Below are positions 1-8,553 of a stretch of DNA of 64,000 nucleotides, one piece after another (positions within the stretch are counted from its first letter, which is position 1; each line of letters begins with the position of its first letter). The notes under the pieces are model-generated. The model was given only the letters and a program-made list of their open reading frames with translations. It was not told where the DNA came from and ran no database searches. The translations under genes were made by a program, and so were the position numbers. Origin of the DNA: Geoglobus acetivorans (lineage in GTDB: Archaea; Halobacteriota; Archaeoglobi; Archaeoglobales; Archaeoglobaceae); assembly GCF_039641995.1 (NCBI RefSeq), contig NZ_CP087714.1, positions 1,590,328-1,654,327 of the forward strand. The letters are read 5' to 3'.

Positions 1-2
1 CG

Positions 3-311
3 GGTGGAGGGCTGTATTACCTGCTTAGAGCATCTGAGATCCTTGGAGAGGTTTTTCCTGATCTGCAGGCATTCAGGAAAGCATATCTGGGTGAGCTCGG
101 GAAGGAGTACCGGACTGGAGAAAGCATTCAGAAGCTTTACGGGATTCTCAACGATTCTGAATATGATTTCCTCATTGAAATTGGAAAGGATGTGGATTTC
201 TCGACAATACACATGGATTCTCCATCCTCGCTTATCAGGCTGATCCCTTCTGCCCTGAAGATGATAAAGAAACCCGCTCTGATCAAAAAAATAGCGGGTT
301 CATTCCTTTGA
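3..311 (+). CDS. C-terminal end of geranylgeranyl reductase family FAD protein (partial)
   Basis: The reading frame is open from the window edge to the TGA at 309-311, giving the last 102 residues of a protein. It starts GGLYYLLRASEILGE, has a conserved-looking GKEYRTGES segment, and ends in a basic stretch (KMIKKPALIKKIAGSFL). This resembles the helical C-terminus of archaeal digeranylgeranylglycerophospholipid reductases, which saturate the isoprenoid chains of membrane lipids. The FAD-binding N-terminus lies outside the window, so the family call is inferred from the tail alone. Another FAD-dependent oxidoreductase is possible. Confidence 0.55.
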   Translation, partial: GGGLYYLLRASEILGEVFPDLQAFRKAYLGELGKEYRTGESIQKLYGILNDSEYDFLIEIGKDVDFSTIHMDSPSSLIRLIPSALKMIKKPALIKKIAGSFL

Positions 312-417
312 ATTCCTGCTGTGCCAATTTTCTGGGGGTGAATGACTGATCTGTCAGACTCCGTTAAAAAAAGAAAATGTTTTAACCGCATTATTATCTA
401 TTAATTTCGGTGATATT

Positions 418-1236
418 ATGGTGAAGGTTGGAGTTCTGAAAATGGGTGCAATTGGCACGGCTCTCCTTGTGGAGTATCTTCTTGATGAGAGAGCGGATAG
501 AGGAGATATTGAGGTTAGGGTAGTTACAAGCGGTGCAAAAATGCAGCCTGAAGAGGCTGTTGTTGCTGAAAAACTCAAGGAATTTGACCCGGACGTTGTT
601 ATAGTAATATCCCCGAATGCGGCACTTCCCGGACCTAAGGCAGCGAGGGAAGCATTCGAAGGAAAGCCCGTGATAGTCATCAGCGACGCGCCTGCAAAGA
701 AGGCCAAGGAGGAGTTTGAGCAGAAGGGCTTTGGTTATATCCTCATCAACGCTGACTCGATGATTGGTGCGAGGAGAGAGTTCCTTGACCCAACGGAAAT
801 GGCCCTGTTCAACTCCGATGTGGTAAAGGTTCTTGCGGCAACAGGTGCTTTCAGGATCGTCCAGGAGGAGCTTGACAGGGTTATTGAGGCGGTCAAGAAG
901 GGCGAGACTCCTGAGCTGCCGAAGATTGTGATCTCTGCTCAGAAAGCAGTTAAGGCCGGAAACTTCCAGAATCCGTATGCAAAGGCCAAGGCAATGGCGG
1001 CATACTTCATTGCTGAGAAGGTCGCGGACATCGACGTTAAGGGATGCTTCATCGAGAGAGATCCCGAGAAATACATACCTCTCGTTGCATCTGCCCACGA
1101 GATGATGAGGGTTGCGGCGCTGCTTGCCGACCAGGCAAGAGAGATTGAGAAGAGCAACGATACGGTTTACAGAACACCACACTCAAAAGAGGGAGAAATA
1201 CTTAAAAAGTTTGAACTCATGGGAAAACCTGAATGA
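418..1236 (+). CDS. mtd: F420-dependent methylene-tetrahydromethanopterin dehydrogenase
   Basis: The 272-residue protein begins MVKVGVLKMGAIGTALLVEYL and carries the Mtd signatures EVRVVTSGAKM, VVIVISPNAALPGP and VIVISDAPAKKA. Mtd reversibly oxidises methylene-H4MPT to methenyl-H4MPT with coenzyme F420 in the cytoplasm. It is a step of the methyl branch of the reductive acetyl-CoA pathway used by Archaeoglobus to oxidise organic acids. The length is normal for the family. GGTGAT sits just upstream of the ATG at 418. The stop overlaps the start of the following channel gene (ATGA). A generic TATA-like A/T run lies about 40-60 bases upstream. Confidence 0.97.
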   Translation: MVKVGVLKMGAIGTALLVEYLLDERADRGDIEVRVVTSGAKMQPEEAVVAEKLKEFDPDVVIVISPNAALPGPKAAREAFEGKPVIVISDAPAKKAKEEFEQKGFGYILINADSMIGARREFLDPTEMALFNSDVVKVLAATGAFRIVQEELDRVIEAVKKGETPELPKIVISAQKAVKAGNFQNPYAKAKAMAAYFIAEKVADIDVKGCFIERDPEKYIPLVASAHEMMRVAALLADQAREIEKSNDTVYRTPHSKEGEILKKFELMGKPE

Positions 1237-2192
1237 GAAGGAGAGCAATTTTATTAGTATCTCTATTTATTTTTACAATTTTAGTTATTTCTGTAGTTGC
1301 ATACCACATCAAGCAGATGGAGGGTGATGAGGTTTCGTTTGTTGATGCGATTTACTGGACAATAACCACGATGACAACCGTGGGTTATGGCGACATCGTG
1401 ATGAAAACACCCACAGGAAAAATATTTTCGATCTTTGTGCAGATTTACGGCATTGCATTTCTTTTCGGCATAGCTTTTCCCTACATAGTTGTTCCATGGG
1501 CCGAAAGGAAATTTCTTCTGAAACTCCCTGAAAAAGCTGAGCTTGAGAGGCATGTTGCTGTTTTCGGGTTTACCAGACTCACACCGTTCCTTGTGGAAGA
1601 GCTTGAGAAAATGGGTATTGACTACATCATCGTTGAGAATTCGAGGGAGAAAGCCATACAGGCCATAGAGAGCGGTTACAGTGTGGTGTATTCGCAGATG
1701 GATAACGTGGTCGAAACCGCAAACTTGGAGAAGGCAATGGCAATCGTCATAATGTGGGAGGAGGTGGAGAAGAGCATAGATGTGCTGATAACTGTAAAGG
1801 ACATGAGCGTTCAGAAACTTGCCGTGGTTTCGGACCCACGTTACGCAAAGTATCTCCATTATGCAGGGGTTGATAAGGTCATAACACCCAAGAGCGTTGC
1901 TGGAGTTCACATCGCCAACATCCTCACGGAAAAGCAGAGGGGTGTCCTGAATATAAGAAAAATCCTGGCAAACCACGGAATCACCGAAATAATGCTGCCA
2001 AGGAAGTCCAGACTGGCGGGATCAACCGTTGAAACCATTCAGAACAGATACAACGTGAAAATAATAGCTGTTTGCAGAGAAGGGCGTCTCGTATTCAGGC
2101 CAGTCAGAAACTACCGGATTGGTGAGGGGAGCATAATCCTTGCGTTTGGGGAAGACAGAGACCTTTACAGACTGCTGAGGGATGCATCATGA
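1233..2192 (+). CDS. Potassium channel with RCK/TrkA cytoplasmic domain
   Basis: The 319-residue protein has a first membrane helix at about 5-24, a pore loop with the selectivity filter TVGYGD at 49-54, and a second helix at about 63-88. An RCK/TrkA-N domain follows from about 107 and a TrkA-C domain in the last 70 residues. This is the MthK-like layout: a tetrameric K+ channel gated by ligand at the cytoplasmic ring. The usual Rossmann glycine motif at the start of the RCK domain is replaced (GFTRLT, 112-117), which argues against NAD binding. It overlaps mtd by four bases and the next trkA gene by four bases, so the three are translationally coupled. Confidence 0.93.
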   Translation: MRRRAILLVSLFIFTILVISVVAYHIKQMEGDEVSFVDAIYWTITTMTTVGYGDIVMKTPTGKIFSIFVQIYGIAFLFGIAFPYIVVPWAERKFLLKLPEKAELERHVAVFGFTRLTPFLVEELEKMGIDYIIVENSREKAIQAIESGYSVVYSQMDNVVETANLEKAMAIVIMWEEVEKSIDVLITVKDMSVQKLAVVSDPRYAKYLHYAGVDKVITPKSVAGVHIANILTEKQRGVLNIRKILANHGITEIMLPRKSRLAGSTVETIQNRYNVKIIAVCREGRLVFRPVRNYRIGEGSIILAFGEDRDLYRLLRDAS

Positions 2193-2803
2193 AGGTTCTC
2201 CTGATCGGTTTCGGAGACGTTGGAAGGGCTGTTGCCAGAATTCTGCTGTCCAGGAATATTGAGGTTACTGCAGTGGATATATCTGAAACGAGAATGGACG
2301 GCGTGAACTTCATCAAGACAGACGCACTATCCGAGGAGCTTTACGAATTTGTCGATCTTGATGAATATTCTGCGGCGATTATTGCGCTGCCCAATGACGT
2401 TGATGCACTGCTCTGCATAATGATGATCAAAAAGAAAAAAGAGGACCTGCTGGTCTTTGCCCGGTGCAACAACCCCTCTTACAGGGAAAAGATGAGCATT
2501 GCCGGGGCAGATTACGTGGTGGATATATCCACGATCACGTCTCAGATGATCCTCTCGACGATTTTCAGGGAGGAGGCGGAGAAGAGGCTCCTCTATGAAA
2601 ACATCCACGTGAGAACCTACACAGTTTCTGAGAACTCCCCACTGGTGGGGAGGAGAGTGGAAGATTTTGATGATGTTTTAATTCTGGGTATTGAGAAAGA
2701 CGGTGCCGTCAGGCATGACGGGGTTATTGAACCCGGATCTAAGATAGCGGTGGTGGGAGAGATTGAGGTTCTGAAGGCATTTGAGGAAAGGTTTATGACT
2801 TAG
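2189..2803 (+). CDS. TrkA-family potassium regulatory protein
   Basis: The 204-residue soluble protein starts with a Rossmann motif (LIGFGDVGRAVA; glycines at 7, 9 and 12) and an acidic residue at the end of strand 2 (AVDIS, about D30), consistent with NAD(H) binding. A TrkA-C domain covers roughly 140-204. Proteins of this kind form gating rings for K+ channels or Trk/Ktr transporters. Its start overlaps the stop of the channel gene (ATGA), so it is probably a partner of that channel, whose own RCK domain has lost the glycine motif. The 3' end overlaps the opposite-strand gene ending at 2793 by 11 bases. Confidence 0.88.
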   Translation: MKVLLIGFGDVGRAVARILLSRNIEVTAVDISETRMDGVNFIKTDALSEELYEFVDLDEYSAAIIALPNDVDALLCIMMIKKKKEDLLVFARCNNPSYREKMSIAGADYVVDISTITSQMILSTIFREEAEKRLLYENIHVRTYTVSENSPLVGRRVEDFDDVLILGIEKDGAVRHDGVIEPGSKIAVVGEIEVLKAFEERFMT

Positions 2804-3200
2804 ACACTATTATCTTTCCCCCTTCGAGCCTTCCGATCTTTGCGTAACCCTCTATGACTATTCTGTTGGCCTTCACGAACCCTATAACGCTTCCTTCCTT
2901 TATTATAACTGAATCGCCTTTGACGAATCTGCCCCTGCACTTTGGAAAAATCAGAACGTTTCCATCGGCAACAATCTCGTTGAACTCAGTTTTTGGCCCG
3001 ATAATTGCTTTTTCGCACAGTATTGATCCCCCAACAAAGTTCCTTCCGGCAAGCTTTACCTCACTGGCCTCTATATTGCCCCAGAAACTTGACAGGATTC
3101 CCGCAAAAACGGTTCCATCAAATCTGAGGTGCTTGTCAACTATCGAGTCTTTCCCCACTATCAGGGTTTTTCCGTCCCTGCTGAGCCTGTATTTCTTCAT
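2793..3200 (-). CDS. Polymer-forming/bactofilin-like beta-helix protein
   Basis: The 135-residue protein has short repeating hydrophobic-glycine units (TVFAGILSSFWGNIEASEV, VKLAGRNFVGGSILCEKAIIG, FVKGDSVIIKEGSVIGFVKA). These predict a right-handed beta-helix or polymer-forming cytoskeletal domain resembling bactofilins. There is no signal peptide and no catalytic motif. It starts four bases inside the end of the upstream PUA-domain gene, so the two form an operon with the cis-prenyltransferase homologue. Function unknown; the fold assignment is inferred from the repeat pattern. Confidence 0.6.
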   Translation of the reverse strand: MKKYRLSRDGKTLIVGKDSIVDKHLRFDGTVFAGILSSFWGNIEASEVKLAGRNFVGGSILCEKAIIGPKTEFNEIVADGNVLIFPKCRGRFVKGDSVIIKEGSVIGFVKANRIVIEGYAKIGRLEGGKIIVSKS

Positions 3201-3664
3201 TTTCTTACCCCCTGTCTCACGTCCACCGCCACACCCCTCTGGAATTCAAGCATTTCAAAGGCAGAAAGAACGGCTTTCCCGGTGGCAAGCAGATTGTCGC
3301 TCTCATCGACCACGATAACCTCGTCGTTGGCCCTTATGGTGCTGTCAACATCGACCACATGCTTTGCAAAGACGTTTTTGCCTTCAGCAATGAACTCCGC
3401 AACCCTGCTGTCAACCACAACTCGCAGCTGGGGATATGGAAGCAGGTCCTTCAGTCTCCTTGCACCCTCTATGCTTATGGATAGCCAGCCACTTTCGGGT
3501 TTGATTGTGGCGATTCTCCTGCCGTCATCCATAATCTGTCTGATTTTTCCGGTTTTTCTGGATACTATGAACTGGCATGATTCCGGAAAAAGCGCTTTTC
3601 CGGCACCTCTTCCGAACTGATAATCCGCCAGAACCCTAACGGTCTTGAGGTATCTATCTTCCAT
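3197..3664 (-). CDS. PUA-domain protein (putative RNA-binding)
   Basis: The 155-residue protein has a C-terminal PUA domain of about 75 residues (from LRVVVDSRVAEFIAEGKNVF; followed by DSTIRANDEVIVVD and LLATGKAVLSA). The N-terminal half (YQFGRGAGKALFP, KTGKIRQI) resembles the pre-PUA domain found in archaeosine tRNA-guanine transglycosylase relatives. It probably binds tRNA or rRNA, perhaps as a stand-alone PUA partner of a modification enzyme. It overlaps the upstream cis-prenyltransferase homologue by 11 bases and the downstream beta-helix gene by 4. No catalytic residues are evident. Confidence 0.75.
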   Translation of the reverse strand: MEDRYLKTVRVLADYQFGRGAGKALFPESCQFIVSRKTGKIRQIMDDGRRIATIKPESGWLSISIEGARRLKDLLPYPQLRVVVDSRVAEFIAEGKNVFAKHVVDVDSTIRANDEVIVVDESDNLLATGKAVLSAFEMLEFQRGVAVDVRQGVRK

Positions 3665-4259
3665 ATCTTCTCTCCCTCTTCTGGTATTCTCTCAGGATTC
3701 TCAAAAAGTCAATGTATCTTAAGTTTTTCCAGTCAACATCATAAAACATGTGCTCGCTGTATATGCTCTGCCATATCAGAAAATCGTCAAGCTCGAAATT
3801 GGCCCGGAGTATAAGGTCAGGTTCGGATTTTACCCTCAATCTTTTTTCGATCTCTCTTTCATCTATTGCGTCCGGCATGACCTTTCCTTCCAGAACCTCC
3901 TCTGCCAGCTCTTTTGCAATTTGAACGAGCTCCCTCCTCCCACTCAGAGCGTTCAGAAAAACCTTTACCCTGCCCTCACCGCTTTTTTCAAGAGTCGTGT
4001 TTTCTGTAACGATACATGCCCGGTAGGGGATCCTGTATGCGAGTTTTTTCAGGTTTTCAAAACTTGCATTCCCGTTTATGGCGAACGTAATCTCTCTCAC
4101 ATCGAAGCTGTCACACCACCTGATAAAACTTCGGACGCCGTTAAACCCCTCGTTTATTTCCTTAAATGAGGTGATGACCATAATGTGAGCTGGAACGTTT
4201 TTTCCTCTGACCTCTTTTTCGAGTTTTCTGATGTAGAGCCTGTAAATGAGTTCGATCAT
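3654..4259 (-). CDS. cis-Prenyltransferase homologue lacking the catalytic DGN motif (NgBR-like)
   Basis: The 201-residue protein matches the undecaprenyl diphosphate synthase fold. The end is diagnostic: a DDFLIWQSIYSEHMF segment, then W-K-x-L and a closing REYQKRERRYGR. The N-terminal region, however, reads HIMVITSFKEINEG where active enzymes carry the catalytic MDGNxRW motif, so the catalytic aspartate is missing. In eukaryotic and some archaeal heteromeric cis-prenyltransferases, a non-catalytic NgBR/Nus1-type subunit lacks that motif but keeps a C-terminal RxG. Here RYG is present. I infer a regulatory subunit for dolichol-type polyprenol synthesis. The next, divergent gene is a DUF92 protein. 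Confidence 0.8.
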   Translation of the reverse strand: MIELIYRLYIRKLEKEVRGKNVPAHIMVITSFKEINEGFNGVRSFIRWCDSFDVREITFAINGNASFENLKKLAYRIPYRACIVTENTTLEKSGEGRVKVFLNALSGRRELVQIAKELAEEVLEGKVMPDAIDEREIEKRLRVKSEPDLILRANFELDDFLIWQSIYSEHMFYDVDWKNLRYIDFLRILREYQKRERRYGR

Positions 4260-4291
4260 TTGGATACCTTTTTATTCAAACGCAAATAAAA

Positions 4292-5479
4292 ATGTTCCCG
4301 ATGGACATAGCACTGGCGCTCCTGGCATACCTGTACCCGAAACTGGATGTGATGGGGGTTACCGGACTTGCAATCGCACTTCTGATTTACCGGGCCTCAA
4401 AAATCCGTAAAATTGAACTCAGGGGCAACTTTGAAGAGGACTCTTTTTTCGCCATTCTGCTTTTCATATTTCTGACTTTATCTGCTCATTTCAATCTCAT
4501 ACCTGCCTACACTGTCGTGCCTGCGATTTTCGTGTCATCACTGAGAGTTAGAATGCCCTACTACCTTTCAATTCCGGTTTATTTCGCAATGTCTACGGTT
4601 TTTCTGAGTTATTTTCCCAACCCCTGGAATTTCACTCTGATTTTGCTGATCTCTCTGACAGTTTCACTTGCCACGACCCTGATAATGCATGCTGCGGAGA
4701 ACACATCATATTCGATCCCTCTGGTACTCACGAACCTCTCTGTGCTCATCGCATTCGAAATCTACAGGATAGATGTCAGTGAAGTCGAGCTGATCACTGG
4801 ATTTCTGCTCGCGTTCGTTCTCAGCATGATTGCCTACCGGGCCGGTGTTGCGGATGAAACAGGACTCATGGCAGCCACTATAACGGGGATGCTCATAATC
4901 GTATCTGCAAACCTGAAATTCTTTGTCATTCTTCTCCTTTTCTACGCTGTGGGGTCTGCTGTAACGAAATACCGGTATAAAGAAAAGGAACGGCTCGGAG
5001 TTGGGGAGCCTGCAGGTGGGGCGAGAGGATATGTGAATGTTTTTGCCAACAGCTTTCCGGCACTGTTTTTCTCCCTGAATTTCGGCTACCTGGACGAACG
5101 GGTGTTTGCCCTCGCATTTACCGCAAGCCTTGCAACCGCTCTTGGAGACACAATGGCCAGTGAGATAGGCAAGATGGCTAAGAGGGTGTACCTCATCACG
5201 ACGTTCGAAAGAATAACGGCGGGAGAAAGCGGAGGGATCTCGGTCAGGGGCGAAATTGCCGCTCTCACGGGAGCCGCACTGATTTCCCTTTCTGCATCAC
5301 TTTTTGGAATTCTCACCCTCCAGGAGGCTTTGGTTTCCATGGTTGCAGGATTTGTCGGGGTTCATGTGGATAGCGTTCTCGGGGCAACACTGGAGAAAAA
5401 AGGTATGTTGAACAATGCAGGTGTTAACTTTTTCGCCACACTCTCCGCAGGATTGCTGTGCCTGCTAACAGTGCTGTAA
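4292..5479 (+). CDS. DUF92/VTE6-like integral membrane protein (putative isoprenoid-phosphate kinase)
   Basis: The 395-residue protein is almost entirely hydrophobic, with about ten membrane helices. It has the DUF92 signatures: GEPAGGARGYVNVFANS, LGDTMASEIGK, TAGESGGISVRG and VDSVLGAT. Family members include plant phytyl-phosphate kinase VTE6, so a role in isoprenyl or polyprenyl phosphate metabolism is likely. The divergent neighbour is a cis-prenyltransferase homologue, which supports that. An ATG at 4301 is an alternative start. Its 3' end overlaps the oppositely oriented protease gene by 56 bases. Confidence 0.82.
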   Translation: MFPMDIALALLAYLYPKLDVMGVTGLAIALLIYRASKIRKIELRGNFEEDSFFAILLFIFLTLSAHFNLIPAYTVVPAIFVSSLRVRMPYYLSIPVYFAMSTVFLSYFPNPWNFTLILLISLTVSLATTLIMHAAENTSYSIPLVLTNLSVLIAFEIYRIDVSEVELITGFLLAFVLSMIAYRAGVADETGLMAATITGMLIIVSANLKFFVILLLFYAVGSAVTKYRYKEKERLGVGEPAGGARGYVNVFANSFPALFFSLNFGYLDERVFALAFTASLATALGDTMASEIGKMAKRVYLITTFERITAGESGGISVRGEIAALTGAALISLSASLFGILTLQEALVSMVAGFVGVHVDSVLGATLEKKGMLNNAGVNFFATLSAGLLCLLTVL

Positions 5480-7268
5480 CAGCAACGGTGCTTTCAAATC
5501 CGGGCAGGCTGAATATTTTCTCTATCTGTCTTTCCACTATTGTTGGGACTTCCGGCGTTATTTTCATTTCAGGGTGCCTGTAATTGACTTCAACAAGCTC
5601 AACGCTCTCCTTGCCACCTATAGCCACCAGTGTTTTCGCTATTCTTTCCGAGAGCTTGTAGTAGTACAGCTTCCACACCCCATCCGATGTCTCTCCAAAC
5701 TCGTAATATGCATAGGGGAGCATAGGTATTGTGTATTTCTCGGCAATGCCTATTGCGTTCTCCACAGAGCTTTTTGAGGTGTTTATTTTCTCGTTGAGGT
5801 CTTTATCGCTGTTTATTGCGAGGACCTCGATGGATATTGCGGATTTGACCATGCTGTCTATTGCCGAGAAAACCGTTCCGGCATAGTAACCGTTGTTGTA
5901 GAGTTCTTCAGCGAGCTTCAAGCTCTCGTCAGCCGAGCTATCACCGTAAAGGAGTGACTGCACTCCTCCTATTTCCCCGGCATAAACGAACAGGGACTCT
6001 GCCATGCTCAGGTAGAAATCTGCCCTCCTCTTTATTTCGTCAGGGTTCATTCTTGTATCCTCTTTAATTTCCGGCAGGAGAGACATCCAGACCTTTGCAC
6101 TTTCGACCCTCTCCTTTGCAAGTGCGAGATTTGCGATGGCATCGTCCCAGTTGCTGGCAGTGGTCGCTTTTTCGAGGTAATTCTCAGCTTTTGCAAGTCT
6201 TTCCTGCGCAGCTCCAACTATCTGGAATGATGCGAGACCCATTTCGTATGACTCAGCGACCCTCTTGGTGGATTCTATCTCGTCTCTGATGACCTTCGCC
6301 TCCAAGCTGAACGATGAATCGTCCTTTATCTTGGATCTGTATATCTCTTCCCTCATGAGTATCTTGGCAGTGAAATAGGTGCTTGTCGACGAGTAGTAAT
6401 ATCCCTCGCTGTAGTATTCTTCACCTTTTTTGAGTCTCTCGTCAATGGATTTTTTCGTTTCAGAATCCGCAATCTTTTCAAATTCCTTGTACAGATCCAT
6501 TGCGTCTTTTTTCATTCTTTCAGCGAGGATTTTCATCAGGTCGGCGTATTTCTCGGTTTCCAGCTTACCCTCCTCGTGCTTCAGCTCAACCCCGGCGTAG
6601 TATTTCAGTGCCTCGGTGATATTTTCGATCTCAACAACTTTGACGCCGAGTGACTGTCCGTATTTTACAAGGTCCACGGTTTTTGTCTCTGTGTTGACAA
6701 TTATGAACGGGCCTTTGTGAGTTTTCTCTGTTTCAAGGACCTTTTCATATCTCTGACCCTTGGGGATCAGAAATATCTTGGCTCCGTTCTCTGCAGCAGC
6801 CTCCAGCTTGTACTTTATCCCTCCAACCGGGCCTATGCTTCCGTCGGGATAGATCATTCCGGTCATGTAGACATCTTTTCTGAGGGTCAGGTTTTCGAGA
6901 GCCGCAATTGTGGCGATTGTCATCACGGCCCCTGCTGAGGGCCCGCCAACGATGGTGGATTTCGCTTCAATGGTGTAGAAAAAGTCATGCTTCAGAAAAT
7001 CGTTTCCTGTCAGATCGCAGGCAGTCAGAGCGGCAAGCTGTGCGCTGCCCTGCATGTCTATTTCGGTAAATGGAGAAACCGACACGAAAACCCTCCCTGT
7101 TCCGGGGGTGACTATTACGGAGATGTCTATGGTTGCACCCTTGTTCTCACCACTCACGACCGCAACTGCCTTTATCTGCCTTTCAGTATAGTTTGCAAAC
7201 TGTGCATTGGCGTATGGGGCTAACAGAATCAGAATGAGGAAAAAAGACAGAATATTTTTGACTTTCAT
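5424..7268 (-). CDS. Secreted Lon-type (S16) protease domain protein
   Basis: I place the start at the ATG at 7268, which gives a clean signal peptide (MKVKNILSFFLILILLAPY, then ANAQ) and 614 residues. An in-frame extension to 7346 lacks such logic. The S16 domain follows directly: GGPSAGAVMTIA has the catalytic serine at 111, and VGGIKYKLEAA has the lysine at 154, 43 residues later as in Lon. There is no AAA+ domain. The rest is helical, possibly coiled (about 215-520), and a membrane helix lies near the C-terminus (about 590-608) before a basic tail. It is probably an ATP-independent protease anchored outside the membrane. Confidence 0.88.
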   Translation of the reverse strand: MKVKNILSFFLILILLAPYANAQFANYTERQIKAVAVVSGENKGATIDISVIVTPGTGRVFVSVSPFTEIDMQGSAQLAALTACDLTGNDFLKHDFFYTIEAKSTIVGGPSAGAVMTIATIAALENLTLRKDVYMTGMIYPDGSIGPVGGIKYKLEAAAENGAKIFLIPKGQRYEKVLETEKTHKGPFIIVNTETKTVDLVKYGQSLGVKVVEIENITEALKYYAGVELKHEEGKLETEKYADLMKILAERMKKDAMDLYKEFEKIADSETKKSIDERLKKGEEYYSEGYYYSSTSTYFTAKILMREEIYRSKIKDDSSFSLEAKVIRDEIESTKRVAESYEMGLASFQIVGAAQERLAKAENYLEKATTASNWDDAIANLALAKERVESAKVWMSLLPEIKEDTRMNPDEIKRRADFYLSMAESLFVYAGEIGGVQSLLYGDSSADESLKLAEELYNNGYYAGTVFSAIDSMVKSAISIEVLAINSDKDLNEKINTSKSSVENAIGIAEKYTIPMLPYAYYEFGETSDGVWKLYYYKLSERIAKTLVAIGGKESVELVEVNYRHPEMKITPEVPTIVERQIEKIFSLPGFESTVAVTALLAGTAILRRVWRKS

Positions 7269-7532
7269 GTTTATTAAGTAACAAGATATCGATTTAATAA
7301 CTTTTTGACTCCCGAACCGTTCTGCTTTCTGACACGATACCTTCACCTGAGTAATTCCACTTTGGATTTGTGTGGTTTAAATGCAGCATGCCCGAGTGCA
7401 TGTCCGACACATATCTGCTGAAAACACTCAGGAAATTACTAAATATGATGCGCTGAATAGCTTGTAATGTGTGGTCTCAAACAGCCCGGGGAAAGACGTT
7501 GCTGTTTAGGCTCTGAAAAATGAGGTGATGAT

Positions 7533-8411
7533 GTGGACAAATCGTATGTGGTTTTTGTGCTCTCGCTGCTTGCCGGAGTTTTGGTCGTCGCCGTGTTGAG
7601 CGGATGTTCTGACCAGAACGCAGGTATAGCCCCATCTGACCAGATGAAAGAGAATTATGCAGGTGGTATAAAGGACATATCAAAAATTGCGCCTGCCAAT
7701 CTGACTAATGGTGTAATCTCGTACACAAACCTGAAGCAGATTAGGGAAGATACGGGTATGCAGAATGCATACGCCATGCTGGTTGAAGGACTCCGTGTTT
7801 TCAATCTGACATTCTCTGTAAATGCTGAGGACATCGATTCCTATGTCCGGGGCATAGGCTGGGGAGCAATTACCGGAAGTTTTGATATCGAGGGTGTTCG
7901 AAACGCTCTGAACAATCTCGAATTCAGCCAGGGTGAATACAAGGGCGTGGAATTCTGGACACCGCAGTCAAATGACAATGGCGCAATTGCAGTGATGGAG
8001 AACATGCTGATTTTTGGGGAAAAAGACGTTGTCATGGGGATAATCGATAACATGAAGGGGGCGAAATCCTCTCTTTATGATTACAGCGAGTCTGTGAGGA
8101 CCGTGGTCGATGACCTGCCTGACGGCTTCATAATGCGTCTAGTCCCATCAGCAGGACTCTATTACGAGGGGGCGGAGGCAATTGGTGCCAGCGTGGTTAA
8201 GGATGTAGATGGCACTCTCAAGCTGATTGGAGTTTTCAAGTTCAACAGCTCCACATACGCCGAGAAGGTTGGGCCTGAGATCGAGACAAACTTCCAGAAG
8301 TCTCCGTATTACAGTGACGTGAGCCTCGTTCAGTCGGGGGAGATTGTGAAGGTTGTTGCAGAACTTGATGCCGGAAACGCCACAGAATTCGTGGTGAGGA
8401 TGGGGTACTGA
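7533..8411 (+). CDS. Predicted lipoprotein, unknown function
   Basis: The GTG start at 7533 is supported by GGTGAT about ten bases upstream. The N-terminus is a lipoprotein-type signal (hydrophobic LSLLAGVLVVAVLSGC; cysteine at about 25), followed by 265 residues with no motif I recognise. Two similar halves (an N-terminal NLTNGVISYTNLKQI/FNLTFSV part and a central IGAS-KDVDGTLKLIGVFKFNSS part) suggest a beta-rich extracellular domain. Isolated gene between the protease and the TIP49 gene, with a T-rich stretch just after its stop. Confidence 0.8.
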   Translation: MDKSYVVFVLSLLAGVLVVAVLSGCSDQNAGIAPSDQMKENYAGGIKDISKIAPANLTNGVISYTNLKQIREDTGMQNAYAMLVEGLRVFNLTFSVNAEDIDSYVRGIGWGAITGSFDIEGVRNALNNLEFSQGEYKGVEFWTPQSNDNGAIAVMENMLIFGEKDVVMGIIDNMKGAKSSLYDYSESVRTVVDDLPDGFIMRLVPSAGLYYEGAEAIGASVVKDVDGTLKLIGVFKFNSSTYAEKVGPEIETNFQKSPYYSDVSLVQSGEIVKVVAELDAGNATEFVVRMGY

Positions 8412-8412
8412 C

Positions 8413-8427
8413 TTTTTAATTTTTTTA
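8413..8427 (+). terminator. T-rich transcription terminator candidate
   Basis: Two T-runs separated by AA lie immediately after the stop of the lipoprotein gene on the + strand. Archaeal RNA polymerase terminates at such oligo-T tracts without needing a hairpin. The position fits the end of a single-gene transcript. Confidence 0.45.
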
Positions 8428-8553
8428 ATACCGCCTATTTTTGAACATTTCTATCTGGTTTTGCCGGGTCTTTTATGGGCATGAGCAATCTGCACCGGAT
8501 ATACAGAAAAATTTATATTGAAACTCATATCCATTGAAAGCCGGGTGATTCTC

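Noticed and set aside
394..1182. Large minus-strand frame opposite mtd (262 codons)
   Set aside because: It is a shadow of mtd in another frame: composition is full of His, Leu and Arg runs and no homology; mtd is unambiguous.
1281..1976. Minus-strand frame opposite the potassium channel gene
   Set aside because: Shadow frame with noncoding amino acid composition; the channel gene on the plus strand is supported by the TVGYGD filter.
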